Source: Massospora cicadina
Lineage: Eukaryota > Entomophthoromycota > Entomophthoromycetes > Entomophthorales > Entomophthoraceae
Assembly (NCBI GenBank): GCA_022478985.1
Contig: JAKSZP010004223.1
Location: forward strand, 52,636-116,635
Length of the DNA stretch: 64,000 nucleotides
Direction of reading: 5' to 3'
Within the stretch, counting starts at the first letter, position 1, and each line of letters starts with the position of its first letter. The notes beneath the pieces are model-generated. The model was not told the DNA's origin and searched no databases. It saw only the letters and a program-made list of their open reading frames with translations. Shown piece after piece: positions 47,856 to 60,005 of this stretch. The position numbers were made by a program, and so were the translations under genes.

Positions 47856-49087
47856 TTGCCCACGGTTGCTATCATGGCGGACCTAGCTGATATAATGTAC
47901 AAAAAGATGGTGGCGACCAGATACCAAGATGAGCCGCTGCAGGTGATCAAGGTGTTAGATGGACTCAGGGAGAATACCTTTGTACAAGGGGAAGAACCAT
48001 ACAAGCATATCAGAGACTTGACGTTGAATTTTCCTAAGCCTTCAGCTAGACCCTCAATAATTATGGATGCTCATCAGGATGTTGGACATGGAGAATTTTG
48101 GAAGACACTAGACTTTTTGCGACCCTAATACTTCTTGGAAAGCATGCATTATGACATATTGGAAACGGTTAGTTGTTGCCATCAGTGTCAAGTGGAAAAG
48201 CCTTTCTGCAAGAAAACCACCTACCAACTAGTGAAACCCCAGTTCACATGGCACACCGTTTCCACTGATGTAGTGGGGCCTCTGCTGACTAGTGCCAATT
48301 AATCCAAGTATATAATTGTTGCCATCAATCATTTGACTTGATAGGTGGAGGCTAGGGCTATTAGCAACTTGAAAGCAGTCACCACTGCCAAGTTTATTAT
48401 GGAGTGTGTTATACAGTGGCATGGCTGCCCGTAGTTCATTCTGACAGACAATGTAACCAACTTCAATTCCCATATCCTGCCAAAGTTAAACGAGTTGATG
48501 GCGATTTTCAGGGTTTTGACCACCCCCTATCATCCGGAATCAAATGGGATGGTGGAGCAAGTCTTTGGAACCATATTGAACATACTCCGCAAATTGATAA
48601 TGGATCGGCCCTCAGAATGGAGTGCCCTTCTACCTACTGCTGTGTTCACCTATAATATCAGCTATCATTATGCCACTGGTAAGAGTCCGTTTCAACTGCT
48701 GTATGGTTGACATCTGGCTCTGCCTGCCTTGCTATATTCGTGTGTAGAGGACACTAGTTGTGTGAATTCAGCAATATCTGAAGCAACTCAAAGATACATT
48801 GATTAAGTTGCAAATGGAAGCCTGCTCCAACAGTTTGGCTAAGAAGATTCACGACCAGGCAGCTGACCAGAAGCGCCGGAGTGGACTTCCATTGTTTGCT
48901 GTGGGGAACTATGTTTTATTCCACGACCAGCATGGATTTGGATGAAATATAAAGCTCTAACATTTGGGGTCAGCCCATTCAAGATTATTGAGAAGATTGG
49001 CATGGATGTCTACACAAATAAGGAACTCGCTGGGTGTCAGACTATCAACCAAGTCCACGCAAAGTTCCTTCAAGCATATAAACAGTA
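47856..49087 (+). pseudogene. G4 integrase (broken)
   Basis: Zinc region: H residues near 48070 and CCHQCQVEK near 48175-48200. Core: HTVSTDVVGPL (first D, near 48260), FILTDNVTNFNSH (second D, near 48435) and YHPESNGMVEQVFGTI (E, 48528-48580), then WSALLPTAVFTYNISYHYAT and GKSPFQLLYG. The C-terminal part ends HAKFLQAYKQ at about 49087. Stops and frame changes are frequent. Confidence 0.82.
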
Positions 49088-49119
49088 AGAGCCTATCATC
49101 TAGTCAAAGGGGGGCATAA

Positions 49120-49597
49120 TATCGGGAAGTTGATATGACTGGATGATACACTACCCCTATTGGTGGATTGGAGGGGGATCGAGATGAGTCTCAAGATTTG
49201 CAAAAAATGGATACACAAGATATAATCAAGCAAAATGAGGACATAGGGTGAATTGAGAGGATTTATGCTGAGATTTGATACAAATGAGATAGTTTGAAAA
49301 GGGAAGAAGAATAGAAGATTACCAAGATGAGGATGCATCCAGTGGGGAACTGAGGTATAAAGAGTCTTATGAAAGATTAAAGAGGGGGTCTTTTGAAGAG
49401 GAAAGGGGAACGCAGAAAAGTCTGTGATTTATACCAAAGAAATAAAGGTAGAAATAAGGGGCAATAGCTCCATATATATTCTATCAAAGTTATTAATAAG
49501 TCGGCGATCCTCATATCATCTGATTTGGTTGCTCAGTGGCTCATACCCTGTGCAAAACCAACTCGGCAGAATTGAGCTCAGACACCAAGAATTTACA
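49120..49597 (+). repeat. G4 3' LTR
   Basis: It follows the purine tract at 49105-49119 and matches the 5' LTR over its full length. Its first dinucleotide is TA rather than TG. Position 49598 starts the ACAGG flank and the interrupted G5 integrase. Confidence 0.9.
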
Positions 49598-49602
49598 ACA
49601 GG

Positions 49603-50300
49603 CATATAGGAGGGTGGGCAGAGCGGGGTGCCATCTTTAAAGCGATTGAAATGGGCTTTTCCCTGTGGCCAAATGATAACTAATATTATAAGCAAAGATG
49701 ACAGTAGACAAAAGGGAGCTCCAGTCTGAGGGTCAATCCGCTGCTAATTTATGGAGTATGTTCACTAAAGTACCATTGACCCGCTCAACCATTCCATTAG
49801 ATTTGGGGTGGTATGGGGTTGTCAAAACCCCTTTGATGGTCATTATCTTGTTAAACTTTGGAATTATGTGGGAAGTGAAGTCAGTTCCATTGTCAGTAAG
49901 GATGAACTGGGGACAACCATGTCACTGAATTATACACTCCATAACAAACTTGGCCACCGTTAGCACCCCCAAATCGCATATTGGTCGCACCTCAACCTAC
50001 CTGGTCAAGTGAGCGATTGCTACCAGGATGTATTTGGACTAGTTGCCCTTGTTGGTAAGGGACCCACAACATCAATCAAAATGGTGTTAGGCGAAGTGCA
50101 GCTTCAAAAACTAGTATGAAGTCTTTTGGCGGAACAGCTTTTTCACTTGGCACTGGTGACAGGAGGAGATAGTATCAAGTACATCGAAGTTCATGCTTTC
50201 CCAGTAATACTGAGGTCGCAATAATTCCATGGTCTTACGTACTCCACCATGTCCAACTGCTCATTGTGAACTCATAATAATTGTTGAGCGTGTGGAAGAT
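49603..50300 (-). pseudogene. G5 integrase, zinc finger and core, proximal to G4
   Basis: The - strand reads CHQCQVKKL (near 50160-50135), FILTDN (near 49905), [16 protein letters not shown] sequence with the catalytic E (near 49790), and YHLATGKSPFQ just before the G4 border. It is the same protein type as G4 integrase. Confidence 0.8.
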
Positions 50301-50450
50301 CTTGGGATATTCACGGTAGTGAGGCCTATCCGCTTATATTATTCCCCATTTTTTGGAACGTATTGGCCATTATTCCGTCCAATATCTTGATGAATAGGGG
50401 CGGTTCATCATTGTACTTGCCACTAAGCATTTTATCAAACATGATATTGC

Positions 50451-50900
50451 TCAGATCTGCCATAACTGCAACCGTGGGTATTCTTGATAAACAATTGGCA
50501 TTCTGATGGTTTGCTCCATGTCAATAAGAATTTCAATTTTGTATGCCTGCAATTTGAGATTCCATTGGGCCAAACGCCTTTCTAGTCCTTTAAGGTTTTG
50601 TAACCAGCGTAGCGAGGTATGATTCATTACAACTATGAATTTCACCCCATGCAAATACACCCAAAAGTGCTTATAGGCGTAGGTCACTGCTAAGCACTCT
50701 CACTCAGTCACAGTATAATTGCGTTCATGGCTGTTCAAGATATGACTGCAATATGCTACGGGGTGCTCTTCACCTTCCTCGTCTTTTTGGGATAGGACTG
50801 CCCCTACAGCGGAAAGGGTGCATCCATCTGAACAATGAACTCTTTTTCAAAATTGGGATAGCGTAACACCAGCGCACTGGTTAACGCCATTCAAAGCGTA
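50451..50900 (-). pseudogene. G5 RNase H (broken)
   Basis: YPNFEKEFIVQMDA near 50880-50840 is the start block, with the catalytic D retained. After damage come AYKHFWVYLHGVKFIVVMNH (N replaces the D of VTDH) and LAQWNLKLQAYKIEIL at 50687-50530. Confidence 0.78.
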
Positions 50901-50949
50901 TCAAAAGCGCATTGCTGAAATTCCGCCCATTCAAACGTAGTGTCTTTTC

Positions 50950-51700
50950 TTAATAGCTCAAATAGTGGGCCCCCAATACAGCTGAAATTAGGGATGAAGC
51001 GCTGGTTATATCCGACTATTTTCCAAAAAGATCTGTATATACCACTTGCTGTTGGATGGAGTCATTTTACGCATTGCTTCCACCTTGGCTGGTTGAGGTC
51101 GCAGCCCTGTGGCATCAACCAAGAACCCCAGATACTCCAGATGGTCTTTAAAGAAGTGACATTTCCGGGGTTTGATTTTGATGTTGGACTCAGCAAGCTG
51201 CGAAATACAGCTTCTAAATGGTCAAGGTGTTCAGAGAAAGTTTGGGAGAATACATTAATGTTGTCAAGGTATACAAGGACAAACGATAGTTTTAGGTCCC
51301 CAAAAGAGGATCCATTGCCCGTTGAAATGTAGCCAGGGCATTAAACAGCTCTTGTGGCATCCGAGTTGGTTGGAAAAGACCTTTGGATGTGACTATAGCG
51401 CACTTTTCCTGCTCCACTGGTGGAAACTCGATTTGCCAGTAGGCCAAGATAAGGTCCATTGCTGAGAAGAAATGAGCTCTACCTAGCCAATCCAAAGCGT
51501 CGTCAATCCGTGGTAAGGGATAGGAGTCCTTTTTGATGATGCTGTTGAGCTTTCAGTAATCTATTACTACACAGTTGGTGCCGTCCTTCTTTTTTACAAT
51601 CAGAACAGGCGAAGCCCATAATCTTGGATGGTTCAAGCATCCCTTGCGCTAACAGCTTGTCAATTTCCTCAGTTACTACTTCTTCTGCCACCCTCAATCA
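50950..51700 (-). pseudogene. G5 reverse transcriptase (broken)
   Basis: The block VTEEIDKLLAQGMLEPSKI is at 51697-51600, FSAMDLILAYWQIEFP and LFQPTRMPQELFNALATFQR are at 51495-51310, and VLVYLDNINVFSQTF follows near 51275-51230. The second catalytic aspartate of YLDD reads N. GYNQRFIPNFS near 51020-50980 closes the domain. Confidence 0.78.
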
Positions 51701-51899
51701 GTGGATTGGCCTTGACCTGATGGGAGGATGCTCTACAGTGTCCAGCCTATGAACCACCCCCCGTGCACATCCTAAATCGTGGTCATTTACAGCAAAAATC
51801 CCTTTATATTTTTTGAAATAAAGCGATTGCCCTATCCTTCTGTGGTTCTGAAAGCACCATTAACTTTTCATGCAATACAACGGCCTTTACATTGAGCTG

Positions 51900-53167
51900 T
51901 GGTTTGAAATGCAGACCAAATTACTCCAGCGACCCAAAGTTATGAACTGAACTAACCTCCTCAACAGGGTAAAGTGCAAGTATGCCACTATTTGGTACGG
52001 CGGATTTGCAGTGGTACCATTTGTAAATTTGCAAGCAAAACTTTGACTTCCCCCTGCCCTGGTAATATAATACCTGGGGCCATGTGGGGCTCAAACTGTG
52101 ATTGCTGATATGGCTTAGTAACCTCCCCATAGAGTCTGTCTGGAACTTCTATCACCAAGTCAGTGTTTACTATAACTTGATGCCCAGATGGAATAGATAT
52201 AGGTCCAGCAGCTCTGAGCGGAAGCCCTTGATATTCATAAATCTGTTGAGGAAGGGACCGAGTTTTTCCCTTTAACCAATGGTAACGCACAGGGATCACT
52301 CCGTCGCTATAAGCTAGATTGATATTCCTCATATGCACCAAATCAGTTGGCACTCCACTAGAGGTGAAGTAGATTGGGATTCGCTGACCAATATCTCAAA
52401 AGTCTTATCCATAATGTCAATGACAGCCCCATAGTGTCGCAAGAAAGCAGTTACAATTAACAGATCGTAATGGTTATTTGGTAACACTATAGCTGGGGCT
52501 ACCATGACAACAGAACCAAACTGCAGTGGAAGCACATTGTATACTCCCTCAGACACCGTATTTTCCGCTCCAGCATGTTATATACCATCCAGTGTTCCTC
52601 ATCCGGTTTTAATGACAACCTGGCAACCAATTTGGTGGAAACTATATTGTTGGGGGCACCAGTATCTATGATGGCACAGACTTGGGTCTTAGCTACAACC
52701 TGGTCGCAGTAAGTACATTTGGAGTAAGACGCATCTTGACTGTTTATAACATGGACATCTGAGGAATCCCTGTTTCCAAGGAAACACGAAATCCCCTTCC
52801 AAATTCTGGGGTATTGTTTGATGATAGTATCAACTGGAAGAGCGACATTTACTGCTTGCAAATAAGGTGCATCCAAGGGAGGGTTTAACTTTTCAGGGGT
52901 TACTTGGTAGAACATTTGACAGGCATATGGCTCAACATGCATCTGAGACCCCTTTTCCGCTAAAGTCGCTGAATGTACTTTTGTCAAAACATTCACCCCT
53001 CCAACTGGCTGCTGATATAAAACTGACTCATTGTGCAAGAAAACTTCCGCTGAATATTCTAACTTGGGTTCAGGTGGGACGTCTTGGTTTGGTATAGCGG
53101 AGATAGAGAGTCCCTTCTCTACTCCGCTCTGACTTTTCCCTGGCCGTACTGTTCTGGCTGTACACAA
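51900..53167 (-). pseudogene. G5 protease and protease-RT linker
   Basis: The active site is CAIIDTGAPNNIVSTKLVAR (near 52685-52625). A frame change near 52555 leads to VYNVLPLQFGSV and LPNNHYDLLIVTAFLRHYGA, the same fold blocks as in G4. The linker at 52353-51921 contains QQIYEYQGLPLRAAGPISIP, which G4 has as QIYEYKGIPLQATRALSL at 46098. Several frame changes disrupt the reading. Confidence 0.8.
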
Positions 53168-53757
53168 GAGACCAGTTGATTAGGGAACCATCATGCCAGA
53201 TGCCCCTGACGACTGCATTTAAAATAGCTAACACCATAGGGCTCACGCCCTTGATTAGTGTAATACAAACCACAATGAGAGTAAAGCTGGAAGTGATCAG
53301 CATAAACAGGTCTAGGGCGATTTTTGGCCCAGGGAAAATAAGCAGGAATGGGTTGGACGTTTAACTGCTGATGATAACCTGGTGAAATCTGCACTGGACT
53401 GCCAGTGTTCCCCAAATATGATGATTCAGCAGTTATAGCAGAAGGACTCTGCTCAGCATTAGGTGGAGGGATGTTGACTGATATACGGTGCAAAAACAGA
53501 ACAACTTTAAGCAAAGGTACATCTTCATCTGACAGTGTGGCCATAACGTTATGTAACTCACATTATGGCTTTACAACAGAAGTCATCGCAATACACACAT
53601 CTGATTCAGATAAAATTTCAGCCCCAATTAGCACATGAGCTTCTGCCATAAATTGCTCAGCAAACGCGGTGAAGGTCTCATTCCACTGAAACGTGATGAT
53701 CAAAAATTCAGTCTTCCAATGTGAAATTTTTGCAGTTCCGCTGAACAACCAAAGCAC
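53168..53757 (-). pseudogene. G5 gag, part distal to G6
   Basis: FAEQFMAEAHVLIGAEIL (53690-53630) matches G4 gag FAEQFLAEAHVLLGANIL. Near 53200 the knuckle remnant YFKCSRQGHLA has lost its first cysteine. The piece starts at the G6 insertion point; the rest of gag is at 60078-60459. Confidence 0.8.
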
Positions 53758-54746
53758 TGTAATGGTCAAGGCCTTGCCTGACCATTAAATTGCCCTAATC
53801 TTCCCTAGGGCAATAGTCAGGGCCAGGGGAGAGGGGCTCAAACGAACCAATTATTGTAAATGGCAATCTGATGAATCAGATGCCTCAAAATTGGAAGCAA
53901 AATCGAATTGAAAGACTGACAGGGAAGGGAAGCCTTGGAAATGGCGCTCTAGCCAGCCAGATGATGCCAAATCCAATATTGCTAAATGCGGTGATGAGGG
54001 ATCAGACCCTCAGATGCGAATTTCTGGCCAATCAGAGGTGGCTGAATCCATTGCTTATGGGAGTATTGACAAGGATGAAAATCCTTGTGAATGGCACTCT
54101 GGCCAACCAGATGCCGCCGATCAAAATTTTCCCAAAAGAGGCAATAAACCAATATCAGTGAATTTGGGTGAAAGGAACAGCCTGGGCTTTGAGAGCAAAT
54201 TGAAACTAAATTAATAAATGTGGAAAAGTTTCCGCAACCCTGAGGGTACCCAGCCCAAGTTTGAGAATGGGTCTCAACGCCAAAATCGAGGGTCTAGATT
54301 CTCAAATAGGCCCACCGCTGGGAAGATGCTCACGGACTTTGCAGGAACAGGACCCGCTCTTCCCCAATAAGCTCAGTATAAATCTGAGCAGGCGAAACTG
54401 TGTAAAGCAGTTTCATATTCTGTAATTCAAATAAAACTTAATAAATTCGAAAACTAGTTTTGCGCATTTGCAAATCAGTTTATTAAGAAAACCTGGAAAC
54501 CCCCTCATGGACAGCAGTTCAGACTTTGACAGGGCCATCCAGTCCTTGTACGCCCTCTCTGGGGTCAGACCTTCCTTCTGAGCGCCAGCATTGTCTTGAC
54601 TGTGGCCCAAACCTTCGTGGTACAGTGGTTTCTGCATAGTCAGATTTGGGATCTCTCCACAGCAGGGCTATCCTGCCTGTGGGCACTCACTTGGGCACTC
54701 TTGCCTAACTGCTTTGTAGCAGTTTTCAGAGACCCCATCCGTCACA
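53758..54746 (+). repeat. G6 5' LTR
   Basis: It starts TGTAATGGTCAAGGCC, ends CCGTCACA and matches 59020-60005 closely. The next bases are TTAGATAAAACTCA, with no TGG primer site. Confidence 0.95.
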
Positions 54747-54766
54747 TTAGATAAAACTCATTTAAT

Positions 54767-56089
54767 TTGATGTCTTTATTCCTAGACATGGTGGACAAGC
54801 CATCTGAACGCGCCCTGCCTGCGTGGTATGAACACCCAACCGCATGTTTGATGGTCATCTTCTCTCTTCTATTTCTCCTAAGAGAAGTCGCCCGTTTCCT
54901 TCCCTCCAAGGGGCATACCAACGTCTACTTTCAATCTGAGCAGTCCGCGTCTGAGTTCTGACAGGCCCTCACCCCAGGAGAGTTGAGCACCTTACATGCC
55001 ACCTTCTCGCATGTGAAACTCCAAGCCTGGCTGACCACGGCGTCAGGAGGAACATCCCCAGTGTCACTTCAGATTGCCCAGATAGTAACCGCCCTTCCCA
55101 GAAACCTAGCGGATTGGTTCACTGAGCTACTGGAAACCCAGACTATGCTCCCTCCCACCTTGGAGGAATGTCTTCAACTGGTTGAGAGAGTGTCTATGCC
55201 AAATGACTCCCAAGACGCTGCGTGGTCCGCCCTTCTGAATCTAACTCAATGAAAGATTTTAGTCATTGAGTACGCCCATGTGTATCGCCCTTTGGCCAAG
55301 GCTGCCAAGGTCACCACTACTCAGATAGCACGAATGTTCCGCCAGAACCTCCGCCCAGACATCCTTACAGCATTGGCTGCCACTCGCCTGGGAGCTACCC
55401 TCAATGAGGAGATTTCAATTGCGACCCAGGTGGAGGGCCAACTAGCATTAGCACAAGTGAAGGCCCATACCGGAGCACAACATGGGAAGTTCCGTGGCTG
55501 CTGATCCAAGTCTGAGCCAGTCTCCAACCCCTCGCAGGAGTCCACGCAGGGTTCGCCCTCTGGCTCCACCAATGGGGTAAACCCTTCAGGAAACCACAGA
55601 GAGGGAAACCCTAGTCCCTCCTACAACTTCTGCACCACTCCTGCGCGCGTTGCTACCATCAATAAAGGAAATACCTCGTCTTATCTCTATGTCCCCTATT
55701 CATTACAGCTCCGGGGAAGAAAGAGGGAGGATTAGCTTTGGGCGCTGGTGGACACTGGAGCGGAAGAGAACTACCTAGATTACGGGTTAGCAAAAAAAAT
55801 GAGGCTGGAAATGGAATGGAAGGGAGCTGTAATGCTGGCAGACACCTCAAAAACGGTTAGCAGTTGGAAAATCAAGACCCAGGTGCTGCTGCAGCAGGGG
55901 CCTCACACCTTCCAAGAGTCATTTAGTGCCATTAAAAATATGCCTCATCCCATAGTCCTGGGCATGGAGTGGTGGCACAAGTACTCCCCCTCAGTTCAAA
56001 CTGCAGGAGCGCCTGGTCTTGCTACACCCCAAGAACCAACCCCCAGTGGCACTAGATTCCTTCACCACTGGCAAAGGAAGCCTGGGTGA
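54767..56089 (+). pseudogene. G6 gag and aspartic protease (one frame, four internal stops)
   Basis: A single frame runs from 54767 to 56089, interrupted only by TGA at 54959, 55250 and 55502 and TAG at 55733. Gag shows VKLQAWLTTASGG, LADWFTELLETQTMLPPTLE and IARMFRQNLRPDIL; no CCHC knuckle is seen. The protease follows with LWALVDTGAEENYLDYGLAK (near 55738-55795) and HPIVLGMEWWHKYSPSV, the ILGM block. Gag and protease in one frame is common in chromoviruses. CGA to TGA changes would explain three of the four stops. Confidence 0.85.
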
Positions 56090-57080
56090 ACGCAGTAGTA
56101 GGGCTGGAGACGGAGGCGGACATACCCAACGAATTTCGTGCATATGCTCACCTGTTTAAGAAGAACCAAGCTCCCTCTACCACCCCAAACGGTCCTTACC
56201 TTTTCACCTTCAGGTTCAAAAAGGATGCGGAGTTCCCCAAGGGTTGTCCTGTCTACCCTTTGAACCTTAAGGCGAGGGCGGCCCTTGAGGTCTATGTCAA
56301 GGAAATGCTGGAGCGCGGGATGATTGCTCCATTAATTCGCCAGTGGTGTCGCCAATACTCCTAGTCCCAAAAGTAAGTGGCGAGCTTCGCCTGTGTGTGG
56401 ACTACCGGCGGCTGAACGCAATCACCAAGTCTGACCCCTACCCCATCCCGCTGATGGAGACCATCTCTCAGATGATCTCAGGTAGCCAGGTTTTCACCAA
56501 GTTGGACCTGGTTGACGCGTTCAACCAAGTTCCAGTAATTGCCAAACAACAACAATATACGGCTTTCAAGTGCCACTTAGGAGTCTTTGAGTACAAGGTG
56601 ATGCCCTTTGGCCTCAGGAACGCCCCAGCAGTATTCCAACGTACCATAGACAACGCCCTAGGAAACCTGATTGGAAAATGTTGTGTAGCGTACATGGATG
56701 ACATACTTGTGTTTTCCAGAACCGAGGAGGACCACAAAGGAGATGTGCTAAGCGTGCTGGAAGCCCTCAACAAGGCGGACCTTCACTTGAAGTCATCAAA
56801 ATGCGAGTTCTACAAGGACTTCGTCTCCTTCTTAGGGAACTTAGTCTTCCAAAAGGGAACAGCCATATGCCCGGAAAAGCTGAAGGCAGTAAGGGAGTGG
56901 TCAGTCCCTAAGGATAGAACGGGCGTTAGAAGTTTCCTGGGCGTGGTGAACTTCCTAAGGAGGTTCACAAAAGACCTTTCCAAGATGGCGGCCCCCCTAA
57001 CTCGCCTGACAGGGCAGGTCCTGTTCCATTGGGGAAAAGAGGAGGAGACATCCTTTCAGGCCATCAAGGAGAGCCTATGA
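56086..57080 (+). pseudogene. G6 reverse transcriptase (one frameshift)
   Basis: The linker FRAYAHLFKKNQAPS ... GCPVYPLNLKARAALE is in one frame and shifts near 56340 into the main RT frame. Blocks: LLVPKVSGELRLCVDYRRLN, FTKLDLVDAFNQVP, MPFGLRNAPAVFQRTIDNAL, VAYMDDILVFSRTEEDH (intact YMDD, near 56690-56705), KSSKCEFYKDFVSFLG and FLGVVNFLRRFTKDL. All catalytic aspartates are retained. Confidence 0.92.
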
Positions 57081-57976
57081 AGGCACCAGTACTAGCCCAT
57101 CCTGACGCCAACCGTCCTTTTATAGTGGAGACTGATGCCTCCAACTTTGCAATTGGGGCAGTCCTGCTACAAGAGGGAGAAGATGGGGTAGACCATCTCG
57201 TAAGCTACTTTAGCAGGAACATGCTTCCCGCTGAGACCAACTACCCCATGTATGACAAGGAGCTCTTAGCGATTGTATCAGCCTTGGAGGAATGGCAGCA
57301 CCACTTACTCTACGCCAGACATCCCTTTACTATCAGAATGGACCACCGAGCCCTCAAATTTTACAAAAGCTCAAAGCGCATGAACCAGCGCCAGGCCAGA
57401 TGGCACCTAGAGCTGGCGTCTTATGATTTTAGGATTGTGTACAAGCTGGGGGAAAGCAACCTCATCCCAGATCTCTTAAGCAGGGACCCAAGTAAGTCCT
57501 TCTTTAGGGAAGAGCTGGACGCATACAACACCGCCACTATGTTGCCCTCAAATGTGTTCGCTGTCATCCAGAATGCCACCAAGGAACTGAGGGAAAAGCT
57601 CCAGGCCGCCCAGCAAAGCTCAAAGTATGAGGCAACGCTGTGGAAGGACCTGGAGGAGGGGGTAGAGAACAAGCAACATAAGAATTTCTTTAAAAGGAAA
57701 GGCCTCATTCTCCACAAAGGGCGCCCATGGCTGCCCAACCGCGAGCTCCAGGAGGAGGCGATAAGCACTTTTCATTACCACCCATTGGCGGGACACCCTG
57801 GGAATGAAAAAACAATAGAGCTCCTGGCCCAAAGTTACTCCTGGCTGGGGATGCCCAGCGCCGTGAGAGAGTACATCCAGATTTGTGTCACATGCGCCCA
57901 TTCCAAGCACGTTAGGCAGAAGCCTTTAGGAAAACTCAAGCCCTCCAGATTGCGGAAATACCATGGTCCTCACTGA
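57063..57976 (+). pseudogene. G6 RNase H and integrase zinc finger
   Basis: The RNase H has PFIVETDASNFAIGAVLLQE, YPMYDKELLAIVSALEEW, IRMDHRALKFYKSS and LGESNLIPDLLSRDP, with catalytic residues present. A spacer follows, then the integrase H2C2 finger: HYHPLAGHPGNEKT and ICVTCAHSKHVRQKPLGKL. The frame differs from the RT frame, so a frameshift lies near 57060. TGA at 57974-57976 breaks it before the core. Confidence 0.9.
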
Positions 57977-58778
57977 GTGTGGACTTCATAACGGGGCTTC
58001 AAAATCAAAGGGATATGATGCTGTGATGGTGGTGGTAGACAGAATGACCAAGTACAAGGGAATTCTTTCCTTGTAACTCCACCATCACAGCAAAGGGCAT
58101 GGCGGATATCTTTGTTGATGAGGTGTTCGCCTGCCATGGTCTACCGGAGGAGATAGTATCAGATAGAGGCCCCCAATTCATCGCCTAATTTTGGCAACAC
58201 CTACTCGAAAATCTTCAGATCAAGCCATGCAAATCCTAAGCTTACCACCCGCAGTCTGATGGCCAGACGGAACGAGTTAACCAAGTCCTCAAGCAGTACC
58301 TGAGATGCTACATGACTACACAACAGGAACGCTGGACGGACTGGCTAAGACTAGCCCAATCTGCATATAATAACTTGACCCATTCATCAACAGGAATGTC
58401 GCCATTCATGGCAAACTACGGTTCCACCCAAAGATGGTGGAAACCCACCCCAGAGGTCCAAATTCGGCGGCCAATGACTTGGCAACAGAAATGAAGGATA
58501 ATTTGAAATTCCTGCATGCAAACTTAGTCAAAGTGATAGAAATGCAGAAGAGGAAGGCTGACACTCACCGATCCAAGGCCCTGGAGCTAAAGGAAGGAGA
58601 CCTAGTGATGACCAACGCGAAAAACTACTCAGTGCTGGCAAGCTGTAGGAAATTTGGACCAGTCGCTCTGGGCCCATTCAAAGTCAACCACCAGGTAAAC
58701 AAAGTGGTGTACAAGCTTGAGTTCCCCAAGAGATTGCGGGTGCACCCAGTGCTGCATGTCTCGCAACTTAGGAGTTAA
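57960..58778 (+). pseudogene. G6 integrase core and C-terminal domain (broken)
   Basis: SVDFITGL (first D, near 57980), EEIVSDRGPQFIA (second D, near 58150-58185) and YHPQSDGQTERVNQVLKQYL (E, 58240-58300), then AQSAYNNLTHSSTGMSPFMA. The C-terminal part at 58434-58778 has LKEGDLVMTNAKNY, FGPVALGPFKVNHQVNKVVY and RVHPVLHVSQL. At least three frame breaks are present. The core keeps all three catalytic residues. Confidence 0.88.
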
Positions 58779-58814
58779 AAGGCCCCTCTCCCAGAGAAAC
58801 CAGAGCCTGTCCAC

Positions 58815-59182
58815 TCGGTGGGAAACCCGGGAGAGGCGGAGTACGAGGTGGAGAGATCTTGGAGTCAAAAATCTCACAGAGAAAGCACTGGTACCTTGTC
58901 AAATGGGTAGGCTAACTGGTGGAGGAGTCCACCTGGCTGATGGCCGATGATTGCAGCAACTGCCCACTGAAGGTCAAGGAGTTCTGGAACTGGAGGGGGC
59001 TCTCACCTGGGGAGGGTGATGTAATGGTCAAGGCCTTACCTGACCATCACATTGCCCTAATCTTCCCTAGGGCGATAGTCAGGGCCAGAAGAGAGGGGCT
59101 CAACTGCACCAATTATTGTAAATGGCAATCTGACAAATCAGATGCCTTGAAAATCAGAAGCAAAATCAAATTGAAAGGCTGA
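58815..59182 (+). pseudogene. G6 chromodomain, frame running into the 3' LTR
   Basis: The frame reads HWYLVKWVG, a TAA at 58913-58915, then LVEESTWLMADDCSNCPLK and VKEFWNWRGL. YLVKWVG and the E-STW block define a chromodomain. The frame passes the polypurine tract (GGGGAGGGTGA) and ends at 59182, 54 codons into the LTR. The same arrangement is seen in G1. Confidence 0.82.
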
Positions 59183-60005
59183 CGGGAAGGGAAGCCTTGG
59201 AAATGGTGCTCTGGCCAACCAGATGCTGCCAAATCCAATATTGCTAAATGTAGCGATGAAGGATCAGACCCTCAGATGCAAATTTCTGGCCAATAGGAGG
59301 TGGCCAAATCTGTTGCTTATAGGAGTATCGACAAGGATGAAAATCCTTGTGAATGGCACTCTGGCCAACCAGATGCCGCCGATCAAAATATTCCCAAAAG
59401 AGGCAACAAATCAATATTGGGGAATATGGGTGAAGGGAATGGCCCAGGCTTCAAGAGCAAATCGAAGCCAAATAATAAATGTGGAAAAGTTTCTGCAACC
59501 CTGAGGGTACCCAGCCCAAGTTTGAGAACAGGCCTCAACGCCAAAATTGAGGGTCTAGATTCTCAAATAGGGCCCGCCACTGGGAAGATGCCTGCGGACT
59601 TCGCGTGAACAGGACCCGCTCTTCCCCAATAAGCTCAGTATAGATCTGAGCAGGCGAAACTGTGTAAAGCAGTTTTGTCTTCTATAAATTTAAATAAAAC
59701 TTATAAAATTTGAAAATTAGTTTTGCGCATTTGCAAATCAGTTTATTAAGAAAACTGAAACCCCTCATGGACAGCAGTTCATACTTTGACAGGGCCATCA
59801 GTCCTTGTACGCCCTCTCTGGGAGTCAGGCCCTCCTTCTGAGCGCCAGCATTGTCTTGACTGTGGTCCAAACCTTCGTGGTACAGTGGTTTCCGCATAGT
59901 CAGATTCAGGATCTCTCCACAGCAGGGCTATCCTGCTTGTGGGCACTCACTTTGGCACTCTTGCCTAACTGCTTTGTAAGTTTTTCAGAGACCCCATCCG
60001 TCACA
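59020..60005 (+). repeat. G6 3' LTR
   Basis: It matches 53758-54746 along its length, with many transition differences. Shared words include GGACCCGCTCTTCCCCAATA and AAACTGTGTAAAGCAGTTT. Its last 9 nt are part of the R4 target duplication. Confidence 0.95.

Larger units (their letters stand above)
42247..49597 (+). mobile_element. G4: complete-length gypsy-type LTR retrotransposon inside G5
   Basis: LTRs are 42247-42723 (477 nt) and 49120-49597 (478 nt). The flanking five bases are AAAGG and ACAGG, a target duplication with one later change. Internally it has leader, gag with coiled coils and CCHC knuckle, protease, RT, RNase H and integrase, all on the + strand and all with stops or frame changes. 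The purine tract CAAAGGGGGGCATAA precedes the 3' LTR. Confidence 0.9.
53758..60005 (+). mobile_element. G6: Ty3/gypsy chromovirus inside G5, best preserved in the window
   Basis: LTRs are 53758-54746 (989 nt) and 59020-60005 (986 nt). AGCAC occurs at both outer sides (53753-53757 and 60006-60010), a perfect 5-bp duplication. Internal order on the + strand is gag-protease in one frame (54767-56089), RT (56086-57080), RNase H and integrase zinc finger (57063-57976), integrase core and C-terminus (57960-58778) and chromodomain (to 59182). It is closely related in plan to G1. Frameshifts and stops make it inactive. Confidence 0.95.
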
